Shown: piece by piece, positions 43,453 to 54,855 of the stretch
Layout: each line of letters begins with the position of its first letter
How positions within the stretch are numbered: position 1 is the stretch's first letter
Assembly (NCBI GenBank): GCA_014621425.1
Contig: JAANBB010000003.1
Location: 186,001-250,000, forward strand
Length of the DNA stretch: 64,000 bases
Origin: Cylindrodendrum hubeiense
Taxonomy: Eukaryota; Ascomycota; Sordariomycetes; Hypocreales; Nectriaceae
Direction of reading: 5' to 3'
The notes under the pieces: generated by a model
Seen by the model: only the letters and a program-made list of their open reading frames with translations
What the model was told of the DNA's origin: nothing
The model's database searches: none
Position numbers and translations under genes: made by a program

Positions 43453-45264
43453 CTATCTCCATTCGTCATCTAGACTGGCGCTACTGCCGCAGCCACTGGA
43501 CGAAGTTGCCCTGCGGTTCGGATCACTTTCCCACGTAACGGTCCCATCACTCGTCTTTATAATATACTTGTACTCAAAAATCGTGTCTGATGGGATCTTG
43601 ACCTTGACTGTCCACAGATCTGCAGTAGTATCAGAAGCCGAGAGAGCGATGCCATCTTCAGGTGACCAGTTGGCGAGTTCAGTGATTGAGCCAACAACAA
43701 AGACATTATTATTGGATACGGGAGCATCCAGGACTTTGAATGTGATGGTGGAATCGCAGGCAGGCGCTCGCTCACACACTGAGGGCACTGTGTTGGCGCG
43801 GGTCTCTCCCCAAGAAGGAGGGACGATCCCAGCGCGACGTTCAGCGACTCCGAGAAATGATGCATAAGACCATGTCAGATGCACGGCTGACAGGGGCGAT
43901 CCTGATGTTCGCTCAAATTGTTCAGTGAATGAGCCATCGGCTGGAGTGTATTTCTGAACCACAGCAACGAAATTATCCGCATATGACTGAACAGCCTTGA
44001 CAATTGACTTGAAGGTCTTGGTCTTTTTTCCGTAGGTGCCAATCGAGATGTTTGGCAGAAGGTCTTGGAAGAATGGTAGCGACACCTGGTTGACAACAAT
44101 GGAGCCTTGCTTCTTCCACTGATAGATAGCAGAGTATAGTTGTTCTGCAGCCGCAAGTGTAGTCAAGTACCACGGATTCCCGCCATAATACACATCCTCG
44201 CTGTATCTTCCAACTGCAGCGGCTTGACCTTGATGTCTAGCTGCATTGACATCGTAAATGGATCGGAAAGAATCCACCACTGCCTTGTGGTTTGCAAGGG
44301 CCCTAGCCGAGCATGGCTGAAAGGTAGAGTCGGTACACTTTGCGTTGGGATCAAAGGTGTGGATTGACGAGAGAATTGAGTTGGCATCTTTTCCTGTGCG
44401 GCCATCTTTAACATTGATGTTTGAATCAATGTAGTCACCCGCCCAGAAGCTCTGCAAGAAGCAGAGAACTCGAGGAGCGCTGACAGCACAGTCAGGACAG
44501 GACTTGCCCAAGGTCTTCGCAAGGGCCGCTCCTTCGACGAGAGCTCGGTGCGATGCAGAGAGTGTGAAGAAAGAAGAACCATTGATTTCCTCCCACAGGT
44601 CGTAGCCAGTACGGTTCCAGTATCTCACGGTGTATGCAAGATCCTTTTCAATGACTGGCCAAACCTTGTTGAGAGCTTCGGAGCGGCCCCCATGAGAAAC
44701 GAGCCAGTTTGCATAAAGCGTGAGTGCTGTGGCCCTCAGGGCAGGGCCGTCACGTTGTGGGCGACCCCAAGAACCGGTGAACTCGGTAAGGTTGACGTTG
44801 AACTTTGGTTCACCCAATCCACCAGACTCCGGGCTGCCGGATGGGTTTGACACGCCCTGAAGTTCAGTTTGTGCCGAGATGTATTCCTCAATCTTCCGTC
44901 GAAGGGACTTGTCTCCATGAATGAATTGCTCAATGAGGACCTTGTAAGTCAACGCAGAGTCTCGAGTCCAGGTGTACCAGTCTTATGTGGATGATCAGTA
45001 AATGGTCTGAAAGTAATTCGCTTGCGGGAGAAGGTCAGACTTACAATCTGGATCTGATGTGGATGGGCTTGCAACGACTACCCCAGGCGCGGCTCCTTTG
45101 GCTCGCTTTCCATCTGCACCAATATTGGCCAGCACGCCTTTGATAGAGACGCGACTCTGCTTGTTTACAAAGCGGTCAATATCCGAATTGCCATAGGCGG
45201 GCGTCGCTACGACTCCCTGCCACAGCGCGGTGGCTGCCAAGCTACCGAGGAGAAGCTTGAACAT
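43453..45264 (-). CDS. Glucoamylase (GH15) with starch-binding CBM20
   Basis: Two minus-strand exons (45264-45045 and 44981-43453) encode 582 residues. It is a secreted exo-acting enzyme that releases glucose from starch ends. A signal peptide and a KR processing site (GADGKRAKG) open the protein. GH15 landmarks are DYWYTWTRDSALT (rebuilt across the intron), GRPQRDGPALRA, the catalytic acid Glu 204 in YDLWEEINGSS, and the catalytic base Glu 427 in DGSFTEQFER. Residues from about 485 to the end form CBM20, with NNVFVVGSITELANWSPEDGI and WESDPNRR. The usual long Ser/Thr-rich linker is almost absent; only a short cysteine-containing stretch (VCERAPACDS) joins the domains. Only one intron is present, fewer than in Aspergillus homologues. 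Confidence 0.96.
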
Positions 45265-46735
45265 GGTGGGCGCTTTGAACGGTGATCAGGTCACAACCAC
45301 CCGAATCAATATAGGAGCGGTAAAAACGAGTAGGTAAACTGAGTCACCGAGATATGGCTGTCTCCAGTCCTGATACTCCAGGTTAAACCAAGTCAAAAGA
45401 TGGTGAGGGCTATTTAAGTCAACAAGCTCAAGGCAATGGGCCTCCTTCACCTACGTCATAAATCGTCGTTCTGCCCTTCGCCTTAATTAAAGTGCTGACG
45501 AAGAACCGCCGAGAACATGTGAAGGAGAGCTTTAGCCGACGAGTAGCATTTAGGCCACCGTGCGCGTCTGGGGTAAGCTCCTGGCTGGCGTGCATCTCCC
45601 CGCATTGAAGCTACTTGGCGGGGCTTAGCTCAACGGGTCTCATCGGTCCTTCTCCTAGCCCTGGTCCTTCACGAGACTTGAAAACTGGCAATGGCGTTAT
45701 TGCTCACGGCGTGGTTTGTTCCAACTTCATGATGGACTATCGGGCCGTTTTTCTCCATTGTTCTTAGGGCTTATAATGTCTGTTGATAATTCGGTAGCTC
45801 GGCGCAAACGTGCCACCGTTGTATCGATTGAGTCGAACCGAGCTACTGCAGGGCTCGGGAATTATCCCTGTGATCGCAAGAGCCAAATCGGACCGAAAGA
45901 TTCCCTAAGCATAAGCGACTGGGGAAATATCCATCGTGACGGCTCGGATTTTGGTTGAATGAATAAACAGCTGTTTATTGGATTGATCATACATCAAAGT
46001 CGGACAATAGTAGCCGAGCACCCAATGTAGCCTAGTTGTGTTGAGAACATTTCCACGGGAAATGCGAGCTTCTCAGTAGACAACATACGACCAGCTAGAG
46101 TTTTAAATTAATTCAGTTACTGGTAATAATCTTGGCTGCGCTTACATCTGTCGAAAGTGACAGCCGTCGTCATTTTCAACAAGAAAGGGCTGACTCTTAT
46201 TTAAGTAGAAATGAAACCCATAATCCCCATCACTAGATGTTACCTTCAAGAAGTAATAGAATGATAATTGACCTATACTCGTTGATCATGCAATAGCATC
46301 AGAGTATTAAGGTTTGTATTGGCGAGTGAGGGACTTCCATCACCATATGAAATAGATGAGGTTGAATGCACCTTTGATTTCCTGTACTCTAGTTGGCTGG
46401 ACCCCCCTGCTTGTGACCGAAGCGTCGTCTTCGGCACTATATCCGTACAGGTGTGTTGAAGTTGAATCGGGTACTAGGTTCAAAGCATGGGGTGATAGGC
46501 GCCTATCAAGCCAGACAGTATATTCACTCAAGTTGAGTCTCCAATAGCTCACTATTAATCTCGATACGTCCATCAAAAAGACGGCGTGAGTACATCAATA
46601 CCAGCATTAGGTCCGGGCTCATCCCAGCAGTATGCAGACAAGGTACTATTTATTGATACTCGGTTTAAACTACAGAAACTAGATCCTAGCATAGAAGTGT
46701 TAAGATAACAGGAAATACAGGCAAAGACAACCGCT
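45265..46735. other. Intergenic spacer, 1.5 kb
   Basis: Glucoamylase promoter on the left, protease 3' side on the right. No gene seen. Confidence 0.4.
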
Positions 46736-48301
46736 CTAGGCAAAAACAATATAGTCCGCCGCACCCGAGAAGATGTTCGAATTGGCCCAACCATTAATAT
46801 GCCAGTCGAAGCCAGTAGCAGAGACATTACTCACGCCCACCTTGATCCGTAGATTCTCGCTGTTCTCGACGCAGAGCCTCCGGAAGGCCACAAGGACCTT
46901 GGGTGTCCCATCGAACAGGCCGCCGGGGAGGTCCACCCGCCCGTACGTCTCGAGCTGCGGGAGCCTCTCGTTGCGGACGTCGGCCGTGCTGAAGGTGCCG
47001 CTCACCAGGCCCTTGCTGTTCTGCTGGTGCGCGAGCCACGTCACGGCCGCCCCGTACAGGGTGCTGTCCCCCCACGTCTCGACGGAGAGGTCGAAGCCCT
47101 CAGCTGTGACGTTCTCGGCGAGAGCCATGGTGCGCCACCAAGTGCCGCTAGCCATGTCAAGCATCTTATACCAGACCACGACCCTAGGGGGCCCGGCCGA
47201 GAAAGGCCGCTTGAAGGTGATGTGCCGCACCGTCTTCTCCTTGGGCTCCGACCAGGGATGGTCCTCACTGATGGCGAACTCGCCGACCTGGATCTCCGGG
47301 TCGTCGTTGGCAAAGGTGCCCCAGGCACATCCTAGGCCGTAGGCCTTGGTGTCGGACCAGTGGCTGAGGTGCACCTCGGCCGAGGTTGTGGTGATCTGGT
47401 CCGCAACAGCTTGCACGCGGACATTGTGCTCGCGGTCGGCGTCGATGTAGTTCAGGCCTACGGCGACAACGGGTGGCTCTGGGAACTCGCGCCCGAAGTT
47501 GGCGCGCTTGGTCAGCTCCTGCGACGTCAGGGGCGAGTCCTGGATCTCCATGGTGTAGAAGCTGTCCAGCATGCCGCCCTCCAGGGGATACGTGCGGCTC
47601 ATGAAGCCCTTGTCAGTCTGCGAGAGGGATGTGTTCCAGGCGACGGATGACCCGTCAAGTGTCAACTGGGCGGGAAAGGAGTAGATCATGATGGAATCCC
47701 TGTCAAAGGCGGAAAACTGCGTCTCCGAGGCCGGGTACTTCTCTAACAGAGAATGACGGATCGTGGCCTCGTCCCAGCCGTTGGTGCGCTCGTAGTACTC
47801 CAACACGGCCTGCTCGTTCCATGGGATACCGGCGGCCGGAGACTGGTGCTCGTGGTGGCAGCCGAGGGCGTGTCCGAACTCGTGCAGCACGACCCTACTT
47901 ATCTCGCGGTCGGCACTTTCGTCCTTCAGCCAGCCAAAGTTCATCGTCTTCTGGTCCTGCGGGATGGTCCCGTTGTCGGTGCCGAGGTATGACCAGGAGC
48001 CGCCGCCGCCGCCGACGGAGATGCGGATGTTGGTGTCGCCCGAGTCGACCCAGGTAAACTTGATGTTAGCGTACCGGGGCCACTGGTTTGCATACGCGCG
48101 GATCCTGTCCTGGAGGCCGGGCGAGCCGTTGAGGAAGCGGATGCGGAGCTCGCGGCCGGCCTTCCACATGCGTTGGATGTTAAATGCGAGGCGATTCTCG
48201 CCGCCGTTGCTCGGACGCTCCTGGACGGCGAGGCGTGCTGCCGCCTCGGCCAGGTCATCCGGGACGCGGCGGAGAGCACAGATTTGGATTGGCTCAGACA
48301 T
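46736..48301 (-). CDS. Astacin/matrixin-like zinc metalloprotease with H-type lectin repeats
   Basis: Intronless 521-residue frame. A zinc-protease domain occupies roughly residues 1-260, with the binding site HEFGHALGCHHEH (His 140, Glu 141, His 144, His 150) and the downstream methionine-turn candidate DRDSIMIYSF. The C-terminal half holds three repeats of about 75-80 residues resembling the H-type lectin domain, each with a strand pattern like VAVGLNYIDAD...SHWSDTKAYGLGCAWGTF, VVVWYKMLDM...TWGDSTLYGAAVTW and VLVAFRRLCVE...GWANSNIFSGAADYI. No signal peptide is visible, so secretion would have to be unconventional, or the enzyme is intracellular. The gene is much richer in G+C than its AT-rich flanks. 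The domain combination suggests a protease targeted to glycans. Confidence 0.88.
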   Translation of the reverse strand: MSEPIQICALRRVPDDLAEAAARLAVQERPSNGGENRLAFNIQRMWKAGRELRIRFLNGSPGLQDRIRAYANQWPRYANIKFTWVDSGDTNIRISVGGGGGSWSYLGTDNGTIPQDQKTMNFGWLKDESADREISRVVLHEFGHALGCHHEHQSPAAGIPWNEQAVLEYYERTNGWDEATIRHSLLEKYPASETQFSAFDRDSIMIYSFPAQLTLDGSSVAWNTSLSQTDKGFMSRTYPLEGGMLDSFYTMEIQDSPLTSQELTKRANFGREFPEPPVVAVGLNYIDADREHNVRVQAVADQITTTSAEVHLSHWSDTKAYGLGCAWGTFANDDPEIQVGEFAISEDHPWSEPKEKTVRHITFKRPFSAGPPRVVVWYKMLDMASGTWWRTMALAENVTAEGFDLSVETWGDSTLYGAAVTWLAHQQNSKGLVSGTFSTADVRNERLPQLETYGRVDLPGGLFDGTPKVLVAFRRLCVENSENLRIKVGVSNVSATGFDWHINGWANSNIFSGAADYIVFA

Positions 48302-49602
48302 GATGGGAGAGGATACTGTATAGTCTTTGGAGAAAGTCGATGCAGCTGCTGGTCAAGCGGCAAGAGTGCCAGAATTGATACAGGCTTTGCTAGCGATGTC
48401 TTGGGGAATCATTCTGACTGCGTTGGAGTGCGCGTATTTTATACTCACTCTGAGAGAGGCGCATATGAGTTCAAAGTGTGTGCAATACGGCTGAAGCCGC
48501 TGGTTTTCGGACCCGGTGTCTCTTGGCGCATATCAGCCGGCTCGAGAGAGGTTGATGAAAGCCGCTGAGCTGCACTTATTCCCAATTAGAGACCAAGCCG
48601 CCAGATCTTACTCATCTGACGATTGCGGCGACCTCGGCAACATGCAGTTCACTCGGGGTTTGGCGTCTTCTGGAGGACAGCTGGGTCAAACTGCAAAGCC
48701 ATTTCCACCAGCCCGGCCGAAACGAGGCAGCCGACCGATAGCGATGCTAGCCCTTGCGCGGGGTGTGTTGCGGGGCCCTCGTTCGCACAGCGGCGTCATG
48801 GCCAGAATGTGCAAGACGCTGTCAGCTTTTGTACATGACAGGTTGGAGGCTGCTGTGGCATTCGGCGACCCCGAATGGTAAAGCGTCGCAGAAGCCGCCC
48901 GCTTATTACAGGGCTCTGCCAAGTCCCCGGACGGGGTCACCTGGGAGCCTAACGCAGCGGCGTATTTGGTGATGCAGGCCGTGGTTGGTTACAAGCCGGC
49001 ATTTTCAAGCGTGAAACTGGAGCCCGTCATGGCCCGCCCGCGTCGGTGATCCAGTGTGGGTAGAGTTGCGATGTGCTCGAGTCGTTAAACACTCGAGTTG
49101 TTCGCGCATTCCTCTCTGAAAGCTAGTATAAACCAGTGTTGCTCACAGTTTGTCGGGCAGGCTGTGTGGACGCTGTAGATACTCAGCCACCAAAGCGACC
49201 ATAGCGCGGGGTGCCTGTGAAGGCGCGGGGTGAATGAAGGTGTGGGTACATTCGTAGAGCCTCGCCCGGTTTAATATGCACCCAGTCATTAGCCCATAGC
49301 TCCAGGTCGTGGTGTGGTTGTCACCCTACGAAGAGTCGAAAGTGTACTTGGTGACTGGGTGACTGATGGAACAGATTTACAAATTATTGAAACGGCAGCA
49401 GTTTTCCGGCAACAGGAATGACAAGGTGCTCGAATGAAGAACTTTCGGAACTCGTGTACATGTAAGCTCGACAATGCTTATCATATTGCACCTTCTAGCC
49501 TCAACATAGGGAAACTTGGAAGCATGCTAAACCAGCTCATAAGAAAGGCCAGGAATAATAGAATGACCGCCAATACTCTCAGCACTCGAATTATTCGACA
49601 CT
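48302..49602. other. Intergenic spacer, 1.3 kb
   Basis: Promoter of the protease and the 3' side of the SDR. Several short frames without motifs. No gene seen. Confidence 0.4.
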
Positions 49603-50697
49603 TTATAAGCTATTTCGTTCAGTCCAGGCACGGTCGAACACGTTGATTGATCTTTGAGCTAAAATACAAAATAAGTGAACGGTCGTGACTGCCATGATGA
49701 GGAAAGCTTACCTGATGGCACAACGTCAAGAGCTTTGATTGACGTATTGAGAGGTTGACTAAGCATAAATATAGCAGCTCGAGTAACATCATCTGCTATC
49801 AGAGGCCTTGAAGAGCGATCAGTATGATATCTTTAGCAAGCGGCAGGTATATTAAATAACATGACGTACTCAAAACCTTCGAAAAACTCGTTATACTTGT
49901 CCGCGCTGCCCCCAACCCGAAGCATGTGGAAATTCGTAGCAACGCAGCCGGGCCGTAAAGCAAGAACTCGAATATTTGTACCACTCAGTTCATTACGGAG
50001 TGCATTCGTAAACGCCTCCTGGGCAGCTTTGTTCGTATGGTATACGGCTTCGCCAGGGAAAGGTGGAACCTCTAATCCCGTGATTGATGTGATGTTCAAG
50101 ATTGTCCCCTCTTTTCGAGCCCTCATAGACCTGTTCAGGACCGCATATGTGACAAACATCATGCCGTTAATGTTGGTTTCGTTCATTGTTATAATGTCCG
50201 ATATCTTCAGATCGGGAAACGATGCGGGTGCTCCTAATGCTAGCCCAGCCTATCCATAACGAATTGGGAGATTAGTTCAAGTATGGATTGAGGGAACACA
50301 GATTATCATCTCACATTGTTGATAAGAATATCGATTTCTCCGATTTCTTGGACGGACGAGGCAACAGCATTCTCAACCGAGCTATAGTCGCTTATATCAA
50401 CAGCTCTGTACGTAATCTTATTGGCAGCTGATGCAAGTGATTTAGCGAGTGCAGCCAGTTTATCCTGGGTTGAGATTGTTAGCTTCCCCGAAGACTTGCG
50501 TCAATCTCTGTTTGAGTCTCACTTCTGACCGCGAGAGCAAGATCAAATGTGCCCCTAGCTTCGCGAGTGCGATTGCGATTGCTTCTCCAATGCCCTGAGA
50601 CGCCCCTGTCTATGTCAAGGTGTGAGCGATGAACAATGCGCAGCCTCGGATTGTGCAAACCACGCACCAGTAAGACAACCTTGCCTTCGAGTGACAT
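49603..50697 (-). CDS. Classical SDR oxidoreductase (YdfG-like)
   Basis: Six minus-strand exons (50697-50668, 50609-50523, 50464-50315, 50249-49870, 49806-49712, 49658-49603) encode 265 residues with consistent phases. The cofactor motif TGASQGIGEA, the NNAGLALG motif (rebuilt across intron 3), Ser in NITSITG, and Tyr and Lys in YHTNKAA are all present, followed by RPGCVATNF. The arrangement resembles the YdfG/serine-3-dehydrogenase branch, which oxidises 3-hydroxy acids and related alcohols with NADP. It is divergent from the epoxide hydrolase gene with a shared 531-bp promoter carrying three CGG triplets. I infer a role in the same oxidation pathway as the hydrolase, reductase and transporter next to it. 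Confidence 0.9.
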
Positions 50698-51228
50698 TGT
50701 TATAGATTCAAACATAATATCGATGCTGGAAACAGATGAGGAATTGAGTAGACGGGCTGGCATGAAGAAAAAGGAGCAGTTGGAAATATTCTGCTGTTTT
50801 CCGTTATGGTCTCGTGACGTCTACGACCGGCCGGAAATCGGAAATCGGGAAACTGTGAGGTCATTCGGGAGCAAAAAGTGGAGGTATTTCTTGCTGCGAG
50901 ACCTGATTTGTCACCGTTAATGGCATCTCACATCCACGACCACAGCCGCTTAAGTTTAACTGTTCTGGATGCCCGACTGATTCTCGTCATTCCGAGACAC
51001 TTCAGTCTCAATTTCCGCTTTTGTCAATCCGTGCCATCAAATGCCCCTTTGAGCTTAGCACATGGAAACCCCGCCTTTGTGCTGAACCTCGTCTAGTTTT
51101 AAACCATTGTTTTCAGCTTCCTCTGTGATAAATGCTTGTCCACCCATTCTCCCTTGGTAACGCATTCGCTTGGTTTCTACTGCTTAAAGTTCCACGCTTG
51201 ATACCAGTTCTCGATTATAAACCACACC
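50698..51228. promoter_or_regulatory. Bidirectional promoter, SDR / epoxide hydrolase
   Basis: Between two divergent starts. It contains the CGG-triplet element at 50832-50851. Confidence 0.6.
50832..50851 (+). promoter_or_regulatory. Triple CGG-N4 element containing TCGGAAATCGGGAA
   Basis: Three CGG triplets at 50832, 50839 and 50846, each separated by AAAT, form overlapping CGG-N4-CGG direct repeats, a typical Zn2Cys6 binding pattern. The 14-mer at 50838-50851 is identical to one in the aldo-keto reductase/transporter promoter (54503-54516, opposite strand). Confidence 0.65.
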
Positions 51229-52576
51229 ATGTCTAAGTCTCAGATTCGTCCCTTCAAGGTGGACATTCCCGATGATGAGATCGAGCGGCTGCAGAGGAAG
51301 CTCAGGGACACGAGACTTCCTGGCCGTGAAATTGTGCCTGGAGCTGGCAAAAACTACGGTTCGTCATTGACACGCGCTCAATTGTTCATTGCTGATGATA
51401 TTCTGCATTTTAGGACCCGAATATCAATGGGCAGCCAATCTCTACGATGCGTGGAATAATGACTACGACTGGAAAGAGGTTCAGGAAGAGATCAATGCTT
51501 TTCCGCATTTCATTGCCGACATCGAGGATTTGAATATCCATTTCCTCCACGCTCGCGCCGAACGGTCTGATGCCATCCCACTGCTCCTGGTCCATGGGTG
51601 GCCAGGTTCGTTTTGGGAATTTAGCCAAGTTTGGGGTCCATTATCACACCCCACGGACCCGAGTCACCCTGCGTTCCACTGTGTAGTCCCAAGTTTGCCT
51701 GGATTTTGTTGGTCATCTTGGCCGCCTCGATCAGGCTGGACTCTACAAGACACCGCACGAATCTTCGATATCTTGATGAAGAATCTGGGCTACGATCGCT
51801 ACATGGTTCAGTGTGGAGACTGGGGACATTTTGTCGGTCGCGAACTGGGCGCCAACTACACTGAATCATGTCGGCTGGTTCACTGTAACTTTGCCCCTAG
51901 TCCTCTTCCGGATGGGGTCGAGTATACGGAGCGTGAGACAGCGGTGGCTGCTCGAGTGGATGATTGGGTTGAGAACCATATTGGGTACGCTGTTTGCATG
52001 CGAACGAGAGTAAGTCTTATCCTATTTAGAGCGCTTTTCACCCCTGAGACCTTTCATGTGCTAAATATAAGGTCTCTACAGCCTCACACCATTGGAATTG
52101 CCTTGCATGACAATCCGATTGGCATTATGATGTGGGTAGGAGAGAAATACAACGAGGCGGCGGACCCGAAGAGTCAAAAGACCCCATTTTGGACGAAAGC
52201 TATCTTGACAACTGCAAGCTTGTACTACTTTACAAATTGCGTGATGCCATCTATGCTTACCTACTATGAGAACGTTCGTCACCACAATTTCGCAGAATTT
52301 GCCATGCAGCCCGAGAATCGCATTCAGGTACCATTTGGGTATACCTCGTGCTTCTGGGACACCGAACCATCTTCGAAGAGGGCAGTGGAACGAACCGGGA
52401 ACTTGGTTTTTTACAAAGGTGAGGTGCTTGCATTGATCGTTTCACGAAGTGATTACCTATACTAACTGCTGTTACTCTACACAGAGCGCAATGATGGGGG
52501 TCACTTTGCTGCATTGGAAATCCCGGAAGGAATTATCGAAGATGTTAGGGCCCTTGCTACGCAGGAGTGGAAGTGA
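51229..52576 (+). CDS. Epoxide hydrolase (alpha/beta hydrolase, EHN domain)
   Basis: Four exons (51229-51358, 51414-52009, 52082-52418, 52485-52576) encode 384 residues. The N-terminal EHN segment begins IRPFKVDIPDDEIERLQRKL, typical of microsomal-type epoxide hydrolases that open epoxides to diols with water. The oxyanion motif is HGWPGS, the nucleophile is Asp 179 in QCGDWGH (family GGDWG), and the catalytic histidine is His 361 in GGHFAALE, which lies in the short last exon. The intron donor at 51359 is GTTCGT, less usual but the only one that restores frame. The N-terminus lacks an obvious membrane anchor, so the protein is probably cytosolic. It shares its promoter with the SDR and is the chemical centre of the inferred cluster. 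Confidence 0.93.
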
Positions 52577-53044
52577 TATAAGTACGGTGAACTGAGGTTA
52601 TATGCTGGAGAGAGTCATAAAGCTGTGGAATCAAGACAATTTTGTGTCACAGATCTTGTAAACTGCACCTACAATACTTGAACATCTAGACATAGCCGAA
52701 TGTAAGGTGGATAACAATGGGCAAGAAACTCTCATTATCACATGAATTAGTTAAGATTTTAAATTCTTAGAAACAGCAAGGATGCAAGTGGAACGAGTCT
52801 CAAAATTCTTTACAACAAACTTATCTTCAGGGCAATTACGAACTCATGCTATAGAGTAGAGCAACCCTATGATTGGGCCTGTTTCGGTCAGTGTGCATAC
52901 TCCGAGCGCCTTGGATTCGGACTACGTAAAGAAACTCGGGAATTTGATGATTAAATTCACGTGGATGTATGAAAAGTTTAGTTTAAGTAAGATAAGAGAG
53001 TTCTTGATGAAGTATGAATAAAAATGGTAAAATTATCAAACGTC
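52577..53044. other. Convergent 3' spacer
   Basis: AT-rich region between the ends of the epoxide hydrolase and aldo-keto reductase genes. Nothing else seen. Confidence 0.4.
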
Positions 53045-54139
<1,095 letters not shown>

Positions 54140-54855
54140 CGGATGGTAATATTTAATGAGATGTAAGGGTGCCGGGGCAAAAGGAGTATGGGAGTTATTC
54201 GACAGGGAGGGAGGGACAGGACACCGTGGGAGCTTTGAAGTAGACGGAATTCGGGGGTCAAATTTGCACTTTTGTGAGCAGAAGCCAATGAAATCGACCG
54301 TGGATTCCCAAGACGGATGTTCGAGCCACCTACTTCCTGTTTCGCAATTCCACAACCGGTCCAATACCTTGTTTCTTTGAGCGCAATCTCAACGTCCCAG
54401 CCGCGTATACTTCAGCTCTGTCGGAAAATGGCTGGAGGGGTTGTAGTGGCAAGATCCACTGGCGGACCCGCTCTGGTTGAAGATAGGACGACGCTTAACT
54501 AATTCCCGATTTCCGACCGTTTCCCGTAGTCGTCGCACGAGCTACTCGATGCAATCAGCGATTTAATCAGCGATGCAAAATTCGTCTCAGGCGGTCATGT
54601 GCCAATCTGCTGCTTAACGTCTTCATTGGGAAGGTCTACACGCCTACGCGGGGCCCCGGGATCCCCGCAACACTAAGCCTGTGGCCTAGACCAAGCCTTA
54701 GAACCTTGTCATGTGAGAAGTGCAGTTTTTATATTTCAATCCCAAACCTCCCCCAAGCCGAAGAGATATCTATCAACAAGTCTCACTGCTGATTGCTCCA
54801 TTCATCGAATATTCCTCATCTTATTCACCTCTTTTCCAATCATTGCAACCCCAAG
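54140..54855. promoter_or_regulatory. Bidirectional promoter, aldo-keto reductase / sugar transporter
   Basis: A 716-bp region between divergent starts, with CGG-N4-CGG elements at 54245-54254 (CGGAATTCGG) and 54506-54515 (minus strand). Confidence 0.6.
54503..54516 (-). promoter_or_regulatory. TCGGAAATCGGGAA element
   Basis: Exact 14-base match, on the minus strand, to 50838-50851 in the SDR/epoxide hydrolase promoter. It lies about 360 bp from one start and 340 bp from the other. Confidence 0.65.
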
